Shown: one piece after another, positions 1-12,183 of the stretch
How positions within the stretch are numbered: the first letter of the stretch is position 1
How the letters are laid out: the number at the start of each line of letters is the position of its first letter
Assembly (NCBI GenBank): GCA_007258455.2
Contig: VDFB02252616.1
Coordinates: forward strand, 116,266,128-116,330,127
DNA from: Sequoia sempervirens
Taxonomy: Eukaryota; Streptophyta; Pinopsida; Cupressales; Cupressaceae
Direction: 5' to 3'
DNA: 64,000 bases
Position numbers and translations under genes: made by a program
The notes under the pieces: generated by a model
Seen by the model: only the letters and a program-made list of their open reading frames with translations
The model's database searches: none
Told to the model about the DNA's origin: nothing

Positions 1-2900
1 ACTTTTTCCAAAATGAAAGCAAAAGGTCAAATTTCTTTAATATGCAAGAACACTATTTCAGAATTTTAGAACACAGACGTACCAACAAAAAAATAAAGCA
101 AACACAGATACAAAAATGTATGCAAAATCTTGTCAGGACACCTGTACTAGGACATATTCGCCCTTAGGCGAATGAGTCTTTCCTCAGGGTTTTGGAAAAT
201 GAAAAGTTGTCTGTGTCTATGTTACTGTATATGTTTACTATGTCTAGTTGCAAAGTGTTACTACAATGACAGTATTTTCCATAATTTTGATGAATCGTGA
301 ATGCAATTTTATGACAATGCATGAATAAAATGACAACTTTTTTGAATGCAATTTTGAATGTAATTCTAATGTTGAAGTTTCACCTAAATGACTGAAACAC
401 ACTTCAATGTAATCTAGTAAGCAAAATATATGCAATGTTTTTGGATTTTTATGAGTTTAAATGATGCAAATATGCAATATGTAACCCTAAATGAAATGCA
501 AAACAAGATGATGAAAAACCTAGACATAGGGTTTTAAGGATCTCTAAATAAGAAAAGTAGGATTTAAGAATGTCAGATTCACCAAAATAAAATGTTAGGA
601 AAGAGGATCCCAAACAATGGAGTGGTTTTGTGAGATAAAACTTAAGGGATCTCTTAATAGGTGTCTTTCCCTAAGGGTATTTCATTAGGAAAGAGATCAC
701 AAGGTGTAAAGATTGACTTTCAACCTCAATGGTGAGTCAATTAGACCTGGATATCAGTCCTTTCGACAATAGGTAAGGTCTAAAATTAAATTAAATTGAT
801 TTGAAGAACTCAAACTAATTGAATAACAAAACCTAATACATAAAATGCAAATTCTTGAAAGTATAAAAATGGAAATGATAGTTTTTCAGAAGATTTGAGA
901 AGGGTCGAGACACATGTACCTGTCACCAAAAGCTGCTTTTGAGGTCTGCTAAAGGACTAGTTTTCCCTTAGGTGAATCGATCCTAGTAGTCCTTTCCAAA
1001 ACTGTAAAAAAATGTTGTAGCCCTCTTTCTACACTTTGTTCATGTACTTGCAAATCTTTGTTTCCAGATTTGGACCTACAATAAATTTGCAAACAAAAAA
1101 TGTTTGTTTGTTTGTATGGGGGTATACCTTATTCAAACCCCTAATTTGGTAATTAAACCTTAATAAAAACAAAGATCTGATAAATGACAGTGTGTGAGCC
1201 CTAACCTTAAGTGCATCTAAGGTTGTTATGAGCTAAAATGAAAAGAAACCCTACTTAAGTGTATGAGAGTATGATTCCTATATACAATGATAAAGATTTA
1301 ATTAGGGAGAAGTCAAAACACCCCAAATAAATATGAAACACAATGATACCTTCTTGTAGGTTGCTAGTAGAGTGAAGCTTGGAGATGAGAACACTAAGAA
1401 ACAAGTCATTAGGTGAGAGGAAATGGCCAAATGTATCCCCCAAACTTAGAATCCATCATGTTCTTTTATTGGCATCAACCTTCAATCATGTGACAAAGAT
1501 TGATCAAATTTGAAAATGGACTTGAAAACCTACAATATCAAATAGTGCTACTCCAAGACTCTGAATATTTGCTTGTTTGAATGCTCTTTTCTTTGCCTTA
1601 GTTCTTCTCTTCCTCATTTCTTTCTCTAGTTTGAAATGGTGAAAAGACTAGGCTTTTATAGGCATTTCTCTAATTTCTTGAATATTAGATCTTGATAGCC
1701 GGCAATTACAAATTGAATTTTAGACCTTAAAATGTTGCCAAAAACATATTTGAAAAGGGGTCTTAGCACTTAAAGGGAACAGTCCTGGCATATAAGTCTA
1801 GGACACACATGATCCAAGGTAGATTAATGTTTGAATGCATTTATTCAATGCATGTTTCAGTGTCAGAAATGATAAGAATAGGCCTTGGGATGCACAATAA
1901 AGGGAATTAGGGTCCATTTAGAGAGGGTGAAAATGCATAAATGTAAGGTCACTAAATAGGTCCAAACTAAGTGTGAAATTGTACTATCATCTACAAGGGA
2001 ATACAATTTCCTACACTACATTGGATAGTCAACAAATATTTGGTTCCACAATAGAAGTATGCAACTTGTAAAAACAATAAGGTATGATCAAAACACATCC
2101 AAAATCAAGATATTCTCATTATTTTTCAACTTCTAGTATATGATAGGGCTATGTAGAGTGGTGTGGAAGCATACTTGGGAAATTTTGGCAAAAGGGAGAT
2201 CCATCAATGATTGTCTTTGATCGGTTATGAATAATGAGCTAAACAAGGTAAGATGACAAAAGGGGATTAGGCTTAGGTAAATTGGGATAGTTAATTGGAG
2301 CCCCAATAGGCGCATCATCTCTTTTATCTTTTATACATTCATCTCTACCACTTTACTCCTATCCATATTCCCTACAAATGTTAGTGATAGAATAGAGTAA
2401 ATAGGTGTTCATCTTCTTTGGAGGTTGCTTGAGTGTTGAAGTTGGCCCAAGCTTTTTGTTATTATATTTGTGCACTCTAGGCATGCTAATGTATAATTTA
2501 ACCAATATTTTTCCACTTCAATTCTTAATAACTCAATTTCATTGTTTTTTTCTTATCGCCAATTATACCATAAAAGCACATTTCAATTTAAATATGATAT
2601 TACATTCTTTGCAAATATACTTGCTTTCAATTTTCCCAATCTACATTATTTAAGTGTTAGACCTTTTGAATCTTTTTTTTCTATTTGTAAGTTGTGGTGT
2701 GAGAGCCCACTCCTTTTTATTAAAACATAAATGAATACAAGTTACATCAAACCTGTCATGTAGGGGAAAAGAAGTAAGAAAGATGGCCTAGAAGTATCCC
2801 AAAAGAAAGAGGAAGGGCTAGGAGGGAGTTGAGCAAAAGAGAATGAAAGCCCCAAACCCACATGAAAAATCCATTATAGCGAGAAGCATACAACTCAAGG
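1..2900. other. no gene recognised
   Basis: AT-rich DNA with only short reading frames, none resembling a protein I know. Two loosely similar stretches, near 158-200 (CCCTTAGGCGAATGAGTC) and 955-1000 (CCCTTAGGTGAATCGATCC), suggest an old duplicated repeat. No ends or target duplications were found. Confidence 0.5.
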
Positions 2901-2913
2901 CATGAATCCAAAA

Positions 2914-3720
2914 CTACCTAAGATCTCTTATTATTCCGTGAAAGGAGAGCATCCATGGTCTAGACTGGGAACCCTCTTCAACAACTTCCTTTCCTTCAAT
3001 GCTTAATTTTTCTACCTCTAACTTTTTCCCTTTTTTCCTCTTCGAAGCACCACAATCTGGTTTAGATTTGTTGCTCGCAGTTGGAGAAATTCCACATTTT
3101 TGTGGAGGAGCCAACATTATACCATGATCAAAATAATCAAGTTGCATATCATCCAAATTCTCCAAGAAAGGAAGGGTACCCTCCGACTCAAAACCATCTT
3201 CCTCCACCTTAGAAGGAATGACACACATATTTTCATGGACAAGAATAACAGGTGGGGGGATAGGCTCTGAAGGTTGCACCGAATCAAGCTCCAAATCAAC
3301 ATGAGCAACCATAAACTTGGCATAATTTTTCCAAATGAAATTAACATCCGAAGCACCTGACTTCTTGTCCCATTTTTCAAGACAAATGTGCCTAGTACCA
3401 AGCAACCGCTAGAGAGTGCAAGCCTCAAATTTGTGACCCATCTTATTGGAATGAAAGCATCTAAATGGGATCCCTTCATAGTTTAAAAACTAAGTCCAAG
3501 TGCCAAAGGTAGAATGAATCTAAATAGAATGAGAAAGAGGTTTAGAATTGTCTACCATGGACAAGCCATGATGTACCTACGCAAAGAAACCAACTCTTCC
3601 AAGTCTAACTTCACAAAGACGCCCACTTGATTAATTAGGCTCGTGATGAGATCTACATTCTGCATAACCAAGGGCAAGTTGTAAAGTCTAATACAAATGG
3701 GTACTTATTAGTACTAGCCG
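2914..3720 (-). pseudogene. LINE ORF1-type (DUF4283 plus zinc knuckle) relic
   Basis: Read on the minus strand from about 3720, the sequence gives a stretch with LYNLPLVMQNVD, which resembles the end of the DUF4283 domain found in ORF1 of plant L1 elements. About 70 residues on comes a CCHC-like knuckle, CFHSNKMGHKFEAC, in which the second cysteine is replaced by serine. A 163-codon tail follows (2914-3405) with acidic and lysine-rich segments. The pieces lie in more than one frame, and stops separate the knuckle from the tail. The family normally encodes the nucleic-acid-binding protein of the element. No ORF2 lies downstream, so this is a 5'-derived fragment or a decayed DUF4283 gene. The motifs are seen; the assignment to a LINE is inference. 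Confidence 0.55.
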
Positions 3721-5240
3721 TCAGGCAATACTATTGCAATGAGTTTTTTTTTTCTTACTTAACTAGTTATTAATAAGTTAGCTTTCCACCAATCAAAAAC
3801 AATAATTTTTTTTGAAAAAAATAAAATTCAATTTTATAAAGTGAACTTATTAAATATTTAATTTTATAAATTGTAAAAATTATTTATTGTGATTATGATT
3901 GGCTAATAAGTTTTGTGTTATTGACTGATTTTGAGGAAAAGTGAAAGAAAACTATTATTTTGCCTATTTTTGAGAAAACAAAACTATTATCTTGCCTATT
4001 TTTTTGAAAATTGAACTATTATTTTGCCTATTTTTAAGAAGATATTTCTAATAAAGACAAGATGGTGTATATTTAATCCTTTACAAAAGACCTCTTCAAA
4101 GTGCAAATGCAAATTTTGATGTCTCAATAAATGCCATTGATAATATAAGCCTAGCTACACAACTAAATATATGTACTATGAGTTGGTGTTTCAAAATTAA
4201 CTTAGGGTTTTAAATTGTGTGGAATATTTTTCTATTTTCTATTGGTGATTTGGCATGTAATCTTGAGAGAGCTGCTCAAAATTTGATATTTACATTATTT
4301 ATTTAAAGTTTTAATTATTGTCAATGGATTTTTTGATTTATTTTTATGTAATTTTTTTTTAATTTATTATTTTTATAATATTAAATATTATATATTTATG
4401 CGTTTATTTTGTTATGTTTTAAAATTTTATGTATATTCATAATATTTTGAGATGTCTATATTTAAATATATAGATAGATTCATGAACACAAATAGATTAT
4501 ATTATACATATTGTTATTTAAGAAAACTATTATATAAATTTATGTTTAAATAATTATTATTTAAATCTTTCTTATAATTATATTATATACTCATTTCAAT
4601 TTTTTATATTTTATTTAATATAATTTTTTTTAAAAATTATTTAAATTTATATTATCTAATCAATAAATATTATTTAATATTATTTTTTTCTTCTAATTAT
4701 ATTATATTATCATTTGAGTTTTTTATTTTTTATTTTTTATATTTATAATATCTTTATAATATTTAAAATTTAAATATATAATTATGTTTATATAAGATAA
4801 TTGATTTGTATATAATATAATTAAGATAAGATTATTAATTATTAATAATAATATAAATACATGTAACTATCTTTTATTCCATTATATTCTTAGAATATAG
4901 GAATGCATTATCCTACAATTTATATTATAATGATTAATATATTATTTACATAATTTAAATAAAAAAATAACATTAATTTGACATTTTAAAATAATTATGT
5001 TAATACTATAATTAACAAAACTAACATTTAATTTAATTCACGTTAAGAGAACTTACTCTTTTTTTATTAAATGTAAAATACTATAATTAAAATACTATAA
5101 AGGCAAGTACTAACCACATCGTGACACTTGTATAATTTTAGCATTGTATAATTCTAGCAGTTGTTGGATCAAAGAAAGGGGTCCATGGAGTGATAAAAAG
5201 ACCTGATTGTTCAAAAAACCACGGAAATTACTCCAGGTTG
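3721..5240. other. very AT-rich spacer, no gene
   Basis: About 1.5 kb of extremely AT-rich sequence with frequent TTTATTT/ATTATAT runs. A 32-bp tandem repeat (see 3949-4040) lies at its start. No coding potential seen. Confidence 0.6.
3949..4040 (+). repeat. 32-bp tandem repeat, three copies
   Basis: Three copies begin at 3949, 3981 and 4013 and share the core AACTATTATTTTGCCTATTT with small changes in the A/T run that follows. The spacing is exactly 32 bp both times. Confidence 0.8.
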
Positions 5241-5242
5241 AT

Positions 5243-5760
5243 TTAGCCCAATGGAGGAGCAAATCCAAGGACAGACGCCTCCGCATAAACCCTCAAAATT
5301 AGAGATCGATCACCAAAATCAACAGAAATTGCCTTGATACAGTCATCGAAAATCTGGAAATCCTTCGGCGAATCTGAAAAGACCACCTTTGAAACCTCAA
5401 TAGAAAAATGAGAACCTTCGTTTTGGTGAGAAGACTCTACGATGGGAGAAGGCGAGACCAACAGCGGCTTAGAAAGGCTAGGGTTAGGGTTAGTCCACCG
5501 AATCTGCTCCAGACAAAAAGCAGTGCATTCATGGTAAGAGTTTGCTCTGTGTTTGCACACCACTAAGGATTCTTGGTCCAAGCAAGGAGGCCCCAAACCA
5601 TCAACAATCGTCACAACCTAAGCCGATCCCAAAGGATCAAAGGCAAGAGAAGGAGGGTTAGAAATCGACAGATCCGGTTGCTCCCGCATCAACCCAGAGC
5701 GCAAAAAATACTGTTTTCTGCCATTGCCAATCTCCCCATGCCCACCGCCCTTCATGGAAC
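5243..5760 (-). pseudogene. unrecognised coding relic
   Basis: On the minus strand one frame stays open from about 5760 to 5243 apart from a single TAG near 5625. The last 123 codons (5243-5614) include LDQESLVVCKHRANSYHECT, and the piece ends shortly after VYAEASVLGFAPPLG. Base composition is clearly less AT-rich than the DNA on both sides, which fits an inserted or formerly coding piece. I do not recognise the family. The overall style (proline/serine-rich linker, short acidic segments) resembles the low-complexity part of plant LINE ORF1 proteins, but no domain is visible. Confidence 0.35.
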
Positions 5761-5939
5761 CTGCATTCTTTCCATTAGTCGTGGCTTGAATCTTCTCATT
5801 CGTCTACAACTTCTCAACCCACAACCGCGCCCGAGCTGCCACCATACATTTTCGCAATTAGCTCTGTTAGATCTTTTGAATCTTAATATATAAAAACTTT
5901 TACAAATCAAACCTTGTAAATGTTTGATAAACACGAAAT

Positions 5940-6400
5940 CATGTCATGTTTAATTTTTTTTTTAAATTGACAAAAAAAATAATTAACAAATTTTAGAACT
6001 TTTATCAGGTGAATATTAAACTGAATTAATTTATTTGTTCTATCTAATAAATAAGAGTTTATATCTCATATCCCATACCCCTTTTTTTAACCTTCCCTTT
6101 ATTTTTTCCTTCTCATTTTCATTTTATTTAAAAGTTTTAACTATGTTTAACATAATTTGAATTGTTCCTTTATCTTATGCCTATACTTAGCATGTTATTT
6201 TGTTACTCATTGATCACCATAGAGATCTCAATAAAATAATAGATTTAGAATGGCACAAGGCTCATGCATTTACAATGATGAGCTTATCACCTACCGCCTA
6301 CTCTAATGAGCTATTAGCACTAACGTGATTATAACTTGGTTCACAATGAATATAGGAAAGAATGACATTGTTGTGGTTGTGAAAGCTAGCTTTGAGATTA
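5940..6400. other. no gene recognised
   Basis: AT-rich spacer with no coding sequence or repeat structure that I can support. Confidence 0.5.
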
Positions 6401-6401
6401 T

Positions 6402-7740
6402 GTGCAAAGTAGGTGCAAGGTGGAGCATATGGTTGCAAAGACAACTAAGAAACAAATTGAAGTTTGTAGCATCCTAAAAATGGAATGGTTTACTAATTTC
6501 ATTAAATGCATCATGGGTTATGACCCTCACATCTTGGTGGATTTTGCTAACACGTGTCAAAAAAGAAGAGTGAATAAAAGAGGCATATCATTCCAAGTCT
6601 TTGAGAAAGTGTTGCCCAAGTCATGTGCATCAACACAAAAGGGTATAGAATGATGTCTTCCGCCAAATAATGAGGTATGTAATGTTGTACGGCCAATACA
6701 AATGTGCCCTATCTTACCATTTTTCTTTTTTGAACAATTTTTTGCATAAGAGGTTTACAAATATTCCCTTACATCTTCTTGTGTCCCCAAAAAACTCAGT
6801 CTTAAATATCCAAGAGAAGAACACTATAATCCCCATACACTAAGCTCGTCTTCCTTCTATTCAATTATGCAAGAAACACAAATGAAGGCCCCAATGCTAA
6901 CCTTAGAATGATACAAAACAATGAAAATCCTATTATGGAAGCAATAGATTCTCAACCACCTGGCAAGGGTAAAAAAGTAATACTAAAAACCCTAAACCTG
7001 ACAATGTCAAAACCCTTGAAGTTGGCCCCTTTTCTATGCAAAAGGTAATGAGGTAGTCACAAAACAAGAAGACAAAGAACAAGGGCCCAATCGTTGATGT
7101 CAAAGAATATCAAACTAACTCCTTTTACTTTGAATGATTTTCCTCATCGTGTGAAGCTTCAAGCGACAATTGCCAAGAAAGGAAAGACAAGGGCAAAGAG
7201 GTCAAGGAGGTAGGAGGCAAAGAAGGTGAGAAGTAGAAGGCGGAATGGGAGCATTAGAATAATAAAGAAGGGCAATTGATTTTTTACCTTGGAAACTTAC
7301 AAAACAAAATAAAATCTTTGAAAAACAATATCGATCTCCACAAGGACATCATGAAATGGATCTTGAAGGCTAATGGTGAACTAAGTGAAAATGTGGGTAG
7401 TTTGCAGCAGTACAAAAACATCTTGGGAAACAAACTTCATTTGACCAAGGAATGTACACTCAAGGACAAGGTGATGGCTCTTGAGGAGAGGATAAACAAA
7501 ATGGAAGTAGAGAACAAATACTTTTAAGGAAAAATTGGAGAAAGTTCTCCACATGAGCAAAATGACCACAAAGTAATGTACTACAAGTATAAATATGTTG
7601 AAAGATGGGTTCAAAGCAAAAAAAGGATAATTACATTGAAACTAGAGACAACAAAAGATCAAAGACATTCAAGGAAGGAAAGACGATGGAAGAATATGAA
7701 ACAAACTTGAAACTAACAGAGGAATACATCAATTTATGAC
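6402..7740 (+). pseudogene. decayed gene: N-terminal domain plus coiled coil
   Basis: Two open pieces on the plus strand seem to belong together. The first (6402-6653) reads WFTNFIKCIMGYDPHILVDF and later RRVNKRGISFQVFEKVLP, a layout (xxYDP...F...v.GisF.v....lp) reminiscent of plant transposon-associated or mobile-domain proteins. The second (7276-7527) is strongly heptad-like, with LKDKVMALEERINKMEVENK, and continues after a stop into basic, charged sequence to about 7740. Stops and shifts break it up throughout. The order of a globular front and coiled-coil back is the same as in the minus-strand genes at 48-63 kb, but I could not align the two. Function unknown. Confidence 0.35.
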
Positions 7741-7759
7741 TGAAGAGTGAGGCTATAAA

Positions 7760-8179
7760 GCTATGAGCATCTTAAGTTGTCCTTTGTTTTTTTTTTGTTT
7801 ATTTGATGTTGCTTAGCTATTGACTATTATTTTGTTGTTTTCTCTTTTGTGTGTGTGGGCTAGAGTTGGTTTAAAGCCAGTCTCTTTATGTTGTTATTTG
7901 TTCTAACTTTCCTGTATTTGTTTTGTGATAGTAAGGTTTGGGGACCTTTCAAAACCCCCCTTTTGTAACCTCTAATTTAAAAATAAAAAAATCCACCTCT
8001 TCTTTTTTTCTCTTAATCTTAATGATCAATCATGAAGTTTGATCTAAAATGTCAATCATAAAAAACTCATACAAAGTTTAATCTAAAAGATCTTAGATTC
8101 ACTAATATGAGTTATTGTGGAAATATCATCTCTGATCATAATTAAGAAGTTAAGCAAGTATGCCAATTATTGTTTTATG
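7760..8179. other. spacer before Copia element
   Basis: T-rich then mixed sequence without coding signal. It ends in GAAAG (8180-8184), directly before the Copia 5' LTR. Confidence 0.5.
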
Positions 8180-8184
8180 GAAAG

Positions 8185-8755
8185 TGTTGATGTTAGTAGC
8201 TTCGGGTTCAATTCTTCCAGCCCCAATTGAAGATATGAATTATTTATATGTGTAAATGGCAACATTATTTTTGGACGACTTCCTTGCATCATTCTTCCTT
8301 GGCCAACCTTCACTGTAATTCATTATTATTAATTGTATTTATTTCTTGGTGGCCAACCTAGTTTATTGAAAGGGTGCGACCTATCTAGCAATATATTTAC
8401 ATGAGGTCATTTCCCCTCATTTGCAATCAAGAAAGTTCGATCTCCTTCTCCATTAAGTGTGAGCTCTTCAAGAAGAATAGTGTGAATTCACATAGCAGCA
8501 GATTGTGAGTTTATTCAAGTGCGAATTGAAGATCAAACTACTAGTTTGTGTTACAGCCATTGCTGATGCTGATCTTTGGCCTTGTGTGTGGCCTCTTTGT
8601 AATGTAACTTGTTGCTATTACTCATATATATAAGAGATATAATTGTTGTTGGGTTTTTCTCCCTCAAGAGAAGGGTTTTCCCAGGGTATCTGTTGTGTTA
8701 TTGTGTCTGATTTTGAATTAATTTTCTATGCATTAAATCTGATCATAAAAAAACA
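8185..8755 (+). repeat. Copia 5' LTR
   Basis: 571 bp, TG...CA. It contains TATATATAAG at 8625-8634, a likely TATA box for the element's transcript, and is followed at once by the primer binding site. It pairs with the 3' LTR at 12193-12759. Confidence 0.92.
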
Positions 8756-8770
8756 TGGTATCAGAGTGGG
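8756..8770 (+). promoter_or_regulatory. primer binding site (initiator Met tRNA)
   Basis: TGGTATCAGAGTGGG begins at the first base after the LTR. TGGTATCAGAG is the usual plant Copia primer site, complementary to the 3' end of initiator methionine tRNA. Confidence 0.9.
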
Positions 8771-8854
8771 TTTGAAGATCTTGATCAGATTGTTATTACA
8801 ACGATACTCTTTACTCTCTTTCTCATCGTTGTTTACTTCTATCTCTTCGTCAAG

Positions 8855-9667
8855 ATGGTGATCGGTCTTAAGCTTGAGGATAGACTTGAGGGAGCATCAA
8901 ATTTCACATCTTGGAGATTCAAAATTATGCTCTCCTTGGAAGAAAGTGAATTGGCTGAGTTTGTGGAGAGCAAAGTGCCCAAGCCTGCTGATGAGGAAGA
9001 GAAGATTCAATGGAAGAAGAAAGATACTAAGGCAAAAAAGATGTTAGTTGATTCCGTGAAGGATCATATTATTCCCATCATCTCTAAGATGAAGACGGCA
9101 AGGGAGATCTTTAAGTCTTTGGAGATGTATGAGATCAACAACACAAGTCGTGCACTTGCATTGAAGCAAAAACTTCATCATGTGAAGATGGCGGAAGGAG
9201 AATCTGTCATCGCTTACTTCATGAAGATTTCTGAATTGAGAGATCAACTCTCTTCTATTGGTCATTTTGTTGATGTCAAGGATTTGACCATGCTTGCCCT
9301 TAATGGTCTTCCTTCATCTTGGGAGTCTTACATTCAAGGAATCAGTGCAAGATCGAAACTTCCCAAGTTTGATTGTTTGAGGGCAGATTGTATTCAAGAA
9401 GAGTCTAGGTTGGCTGCGAGAGGTATTGATCGAAGCTCTACAAATGAAGACATTCATGTTCTTTCTGCTCAATCCTCAAAGAAGAAAGAGAAAGGTGGAA
9501 AGAAAGGATATTTCAAGAGGAATAGAGATAAAGAAGTTGATGGTGCTCCCCCATTCAAGAAGAAGTGGGACCTCTCCAAAGTCCAATGTTGTCACTATGC
9601 AAAGGATTGCCCCACCAAGCCTAATCAGCATGCTTCATTTGCGGATGTGGATGAGATCTCTCCTTAG
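8855..9667 (+). CDS. gag: Copia gag protein (270 aa), damaged zinc knuckle
   Basis: An open frame of 270 codons starts at an ATG 85 bp past the primer site. The early part (LEGASNFTSWRFKIMLSLEE) and the middle (HHVKMAEGESVIAYFMKISE, LALNGLPSSWESYIQGI) match the UBN2/retrotransposon gag layout of plant Copia elements, which form the virus-like particle. A lysine-rich segment follows. The expected CCHC knuckle is shortened: only VQCCHYAKDCPTKP remains, so the spacing between the first cysteines is lost by an in-frame deletion of about six residues. The frame stops at 9665-9667, where family members continue into protease. The gag frame is intact while pol is gone, which may reflect late decay or a non-autonomous gag-only lineage. 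Confidence 0.88.
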   Translation: MVIGLKLEDRLEGASNFTSWRFKIMLSLEESELAEFVESKVPKPADEEEKIQWKKKDTKAKKMLVDSVKDHIIPIISKMKTAREIFKSLEMYEINNTSRALALKQKLHHVKMAEGESVIAYFMKISELRDQLSSIGHFVDVKDLTMLALNGLPSSWESYIQGISARSKLPKFDCLRADCIQEESRLAARGIDRSSTNEDIHVLSAQSSKKKEKGGKKGYFKRNRDKEVDGAPPFKKKWDLSKVQCCHYAKDCPTKPNQHASFADVDEISP

Positions 9668-10870
9668 AAGGATTCTAGGGAATTTCTATTCTAAGCCATG
9701 GGCCTGTGTTCAAGCCGTGAAGGTTGTGTGTTGATCTCTATGCAAGAGTAGCGTATCTTACTGCATCCAGTAATTGCATCCATCAAAATATTTAAAGAGA
9801 TAAGTATTCTTTGTTTGTTGAGTTATATCATTTAGTTGGATCTTGTAATTAGTAAAGAGAGATAGTGGTTTCTCTTGAATTGTGTTCAGTAGCATAAGAT
9901 TTTTTGAAGATTTCATTTATTGCATGCTGGTTGTGAAGATTTCTGAGTGTGACTATGAAATAAAAAGAGAATTGTAATTTCGATGGTATCATTCTCTAAT
10001 GCATGAACTGTGATAGAGCCTTGAACTCTTGGAGAGAGTTGGTTCTACATGCTAACTGCATATTGCATTCAAGAAATCTGTAGTTGTGCAAATTGTTTTT
10101 TGTTGTGCTGAGTTTGGCACTCTCGAGAGGAGTAAAAGATGGAAGAAAGAGTTATATCAAAATTAAATAAAGATAAGTTTCTTTATCCCTTCATTTTGAT
10201 CTTTTGATATATTTCTCTTATAGGTTGATTCATTTATGTTTTAATATTGCTCATAAATTATTATGTATTTATGCTATAACCTGAGATAGTAAACCTTGTA
10301 TGATTCTAGCCTTGATATTTCTTTGGATAATTATAAACTGTTAGTAATCTCTCTCAAATGCTTTTAGGACATTTCTAGGAGCAAGAAGGTGATGAGAGAT
10401 TGCTTAGTGATGAAAAGCTTGAGGCATCTTGTGAGGAAGTCATGCTGACCAAAGAAAATGATCAAGCGTGAAGTCACAACTTGCAGCCATGAGACTTTGT
10501 TGGTGGCTAGAGGGAGTTCACTTCCAGAAGTCTTCTTTGCAATCTCTGAAGCAGGGATCAAGAGGGAGTTATGTGACTCACTGAGAAGAAGTGAAGGTTG
10601 CAATGTTGCAAGGCCAAGTGTTAAATCCTTGAAAGACCTCTTCAACTGCTGAGATCAAAATTGCACAAGACAGTCATCTGGATTTGATATTGGTAGCTCC
10701 GCAAATCTATTCATAATAGAGTAATCTACTATGAGGTTGAGGAGGTCTACCCTAAACTCTCTACTATACCAGAGGTGTGCATTGAGGCAAGTGTTGCAGG
10801 CAATCTTGGACAAAGAGGTCAGAAAGTATGCAAATGCTTGAAGATTCAAAGGGAGCCTACTGAACCTGAA
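9668..10870 (+). other. foreign-looking insert replacing pol
   Basis: Where protease, integrase and reverse transcriptase should lie, there is about 1.2 kb with no Copia similarity that I can see. The first 700 bp are AT-rich and intron-like, ending TGCTTTTAG before GACATTTC (about 10369), a plausible 3' splice junction. After it comes a more coding-like stretch that contains a 64-codon frame (10458-10652: SLPEVFFAISEAGIKRELCD). One reading is a captured piece of a host gene (intron plus exon). The other is simply diverged element sequence. The protein is not recognised. Confidence 0.4.
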
Positions 10871-10912
10871 GAAGATGGTAATCTAGTTGATCTTGGTTCT
10901 TTATGTTGATTT

Positions 10913-11659
10913 ATGGAAACCAATTTTCAGAAGCTTAAGGAGGCTGCAGCTAGTTCAAATATGGTGGATCCTACTATGTACAGTTAGTTGATTGGATTGT
11001 TGATGTATCTATACTAGACCAGATTGCAATAAGTGCATTTTGTCAAGTTCATGTGTGAACCAAGACAAATATTTCTACTTGCAGCGAAGCATATCCTGAG
11101 ATACTTGTGTGGCACAGTTGTATATGGGTTGAGATATTCTGCAGGTGTGGATCTGGAGTTGCATGGCTATATTGATTCTGATTGGGCAGGCTGTGTTACT
11201 GATTAGAAGAGCACCTCTGGATGTTGCTTCAGTTTGGGGTCTGCTATGATTTCCTGGTGTAGCAGGAAGTAGTCATCTGTAGCATTGAGTACAACATAGG
11301 CGGAGTATATTGCAACTTGTATGGTCGCTTGGGAAGCAGTGTGGCTTCGTAAGCTCCTTGCAAGATTGTTTGGACAATCAATGGAGCCTACTATCATTCA
11401 TTGTGATAACCAGAGCTGTGTGAAGCCTTCTATCAATCCCGTGTTTCATGACAGAACCAAGCATGTTGAGATCAAATACCATTATATCAAAGATATGGTA
11501 TTGAGGAAGGCAATACAGTTGAGGTATATCAACACTGATGAGCAGACGACAGACATTCTCACCAAGCCTCTCTCCAAGATAAAGTTTGTGTACTTTCGAG
11601 ATAAGCTTGGTATGGTGGAGAATACAACCTTAACTGAGAAGGAGTCTCGGTATCAGTGA
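10913..11659 (+). pseudogene. pol: Copia reverse transcriptase end and RNase H, six stops
   Basis: A single frame (METNFQKLKEAA..., LIGLLMYL, AAKHILRYLCGT, GYIDSDWAG, AEYIATCMVAWEAVWL, HCDNQSCV, KHVEIKYHYIKDMV, TTDILTKPLSK) covers the end of the reverse transcriptase and the whole RNase H of plant Copia elements. The RNase H acidic residues in DSDWAG, AEY and CDN are all kept. Six in-frame stop codons, several at Arg, Gln or Glu codons of the family, and small deletions in the TRPD region kill it. The last 112 codons (11321-11659) are open. RNase H would normally remove the RNA strand during reverse transcription. Confidence 0.88.
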
Positions 11660-11664
11660 TCCTC

Positions 11665-11850
11665 ATTAATGAGTTCTTCTTTGTTAGAGAAGTTCGAGGT
11701 GAAATCCCTAGATTAATGAGTTCTTCTATGTGAGAGAAGTTTGAGGTGAAATCCCTTGATTAATGAGTCCTTTGTGAGAGAAGTTCGAGGTGAAGTCCCT
11801 TGATTAATGAGTTATTTTCTGTAAGAGAAGTTCGAGGTGAAATCTTTTGA
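11665..11850 (+). repeat. 47-bp minisatellite, four copies, in Copia 3' region
   Basis: Copies start with ATTAATGAG at 11665, 11712, 11759 and 11803 (periods 47, 47, 44) and each contains AGAGAAGTTCGAGGTGAAAT with few changes. It lies between the RNase H stop and the purine tract. Confidence 0.88.
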
Positions 11851-12180
11851 TTCCACCCTCTGGGAGAGCCATGGTGGATGTCATGTGTGTGACTCCATGA
11901 CAGCATCACGTGAGAGAGTTTGTGATGATTTTCTTGTACTTGTGTTTTCACCCTTTGGGAGAGCCATGGTGAAAGTCATGTTGAGGTGACAACATCACGC
12001 AAGTGATGAACACTTGTATATACCATACATAGTTGTAGCCATTATGGTTGATATCATGTTGAGGTGATATCTGATATCACGATGAGGTGATATCCTTCCT
12101 TTCCACATTTGGTTGTAGCCATTGTGGTAGACATCACGATGAGGTGATATGTCTTATGCAGCTAGAAGTATTTCTTCCTA
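11851..12180 (+). repeat. degenerate direct repeats in Copia 3' region
   Basis: CTGGGAGAGCCATGGTG recurs about 95 bp apart (near 11860 and 11955), then TCACGATGAGGTGATAT-type units recur near 12055, 12075 and 12140 together with GGTTGTAGCCAT. No coding sequence. It forms one long repeat tract with the 47-bp minisatellite. Confidence 0.75.
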
Positions 12181-12183
12181 GCT

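Noticed and set aside
5478..5494. AGGGTTAGGGTTAG, telomere-like
   Set aside because: Only two units and not the plant TTTAGGG repeat; it sits inside a coding relic.
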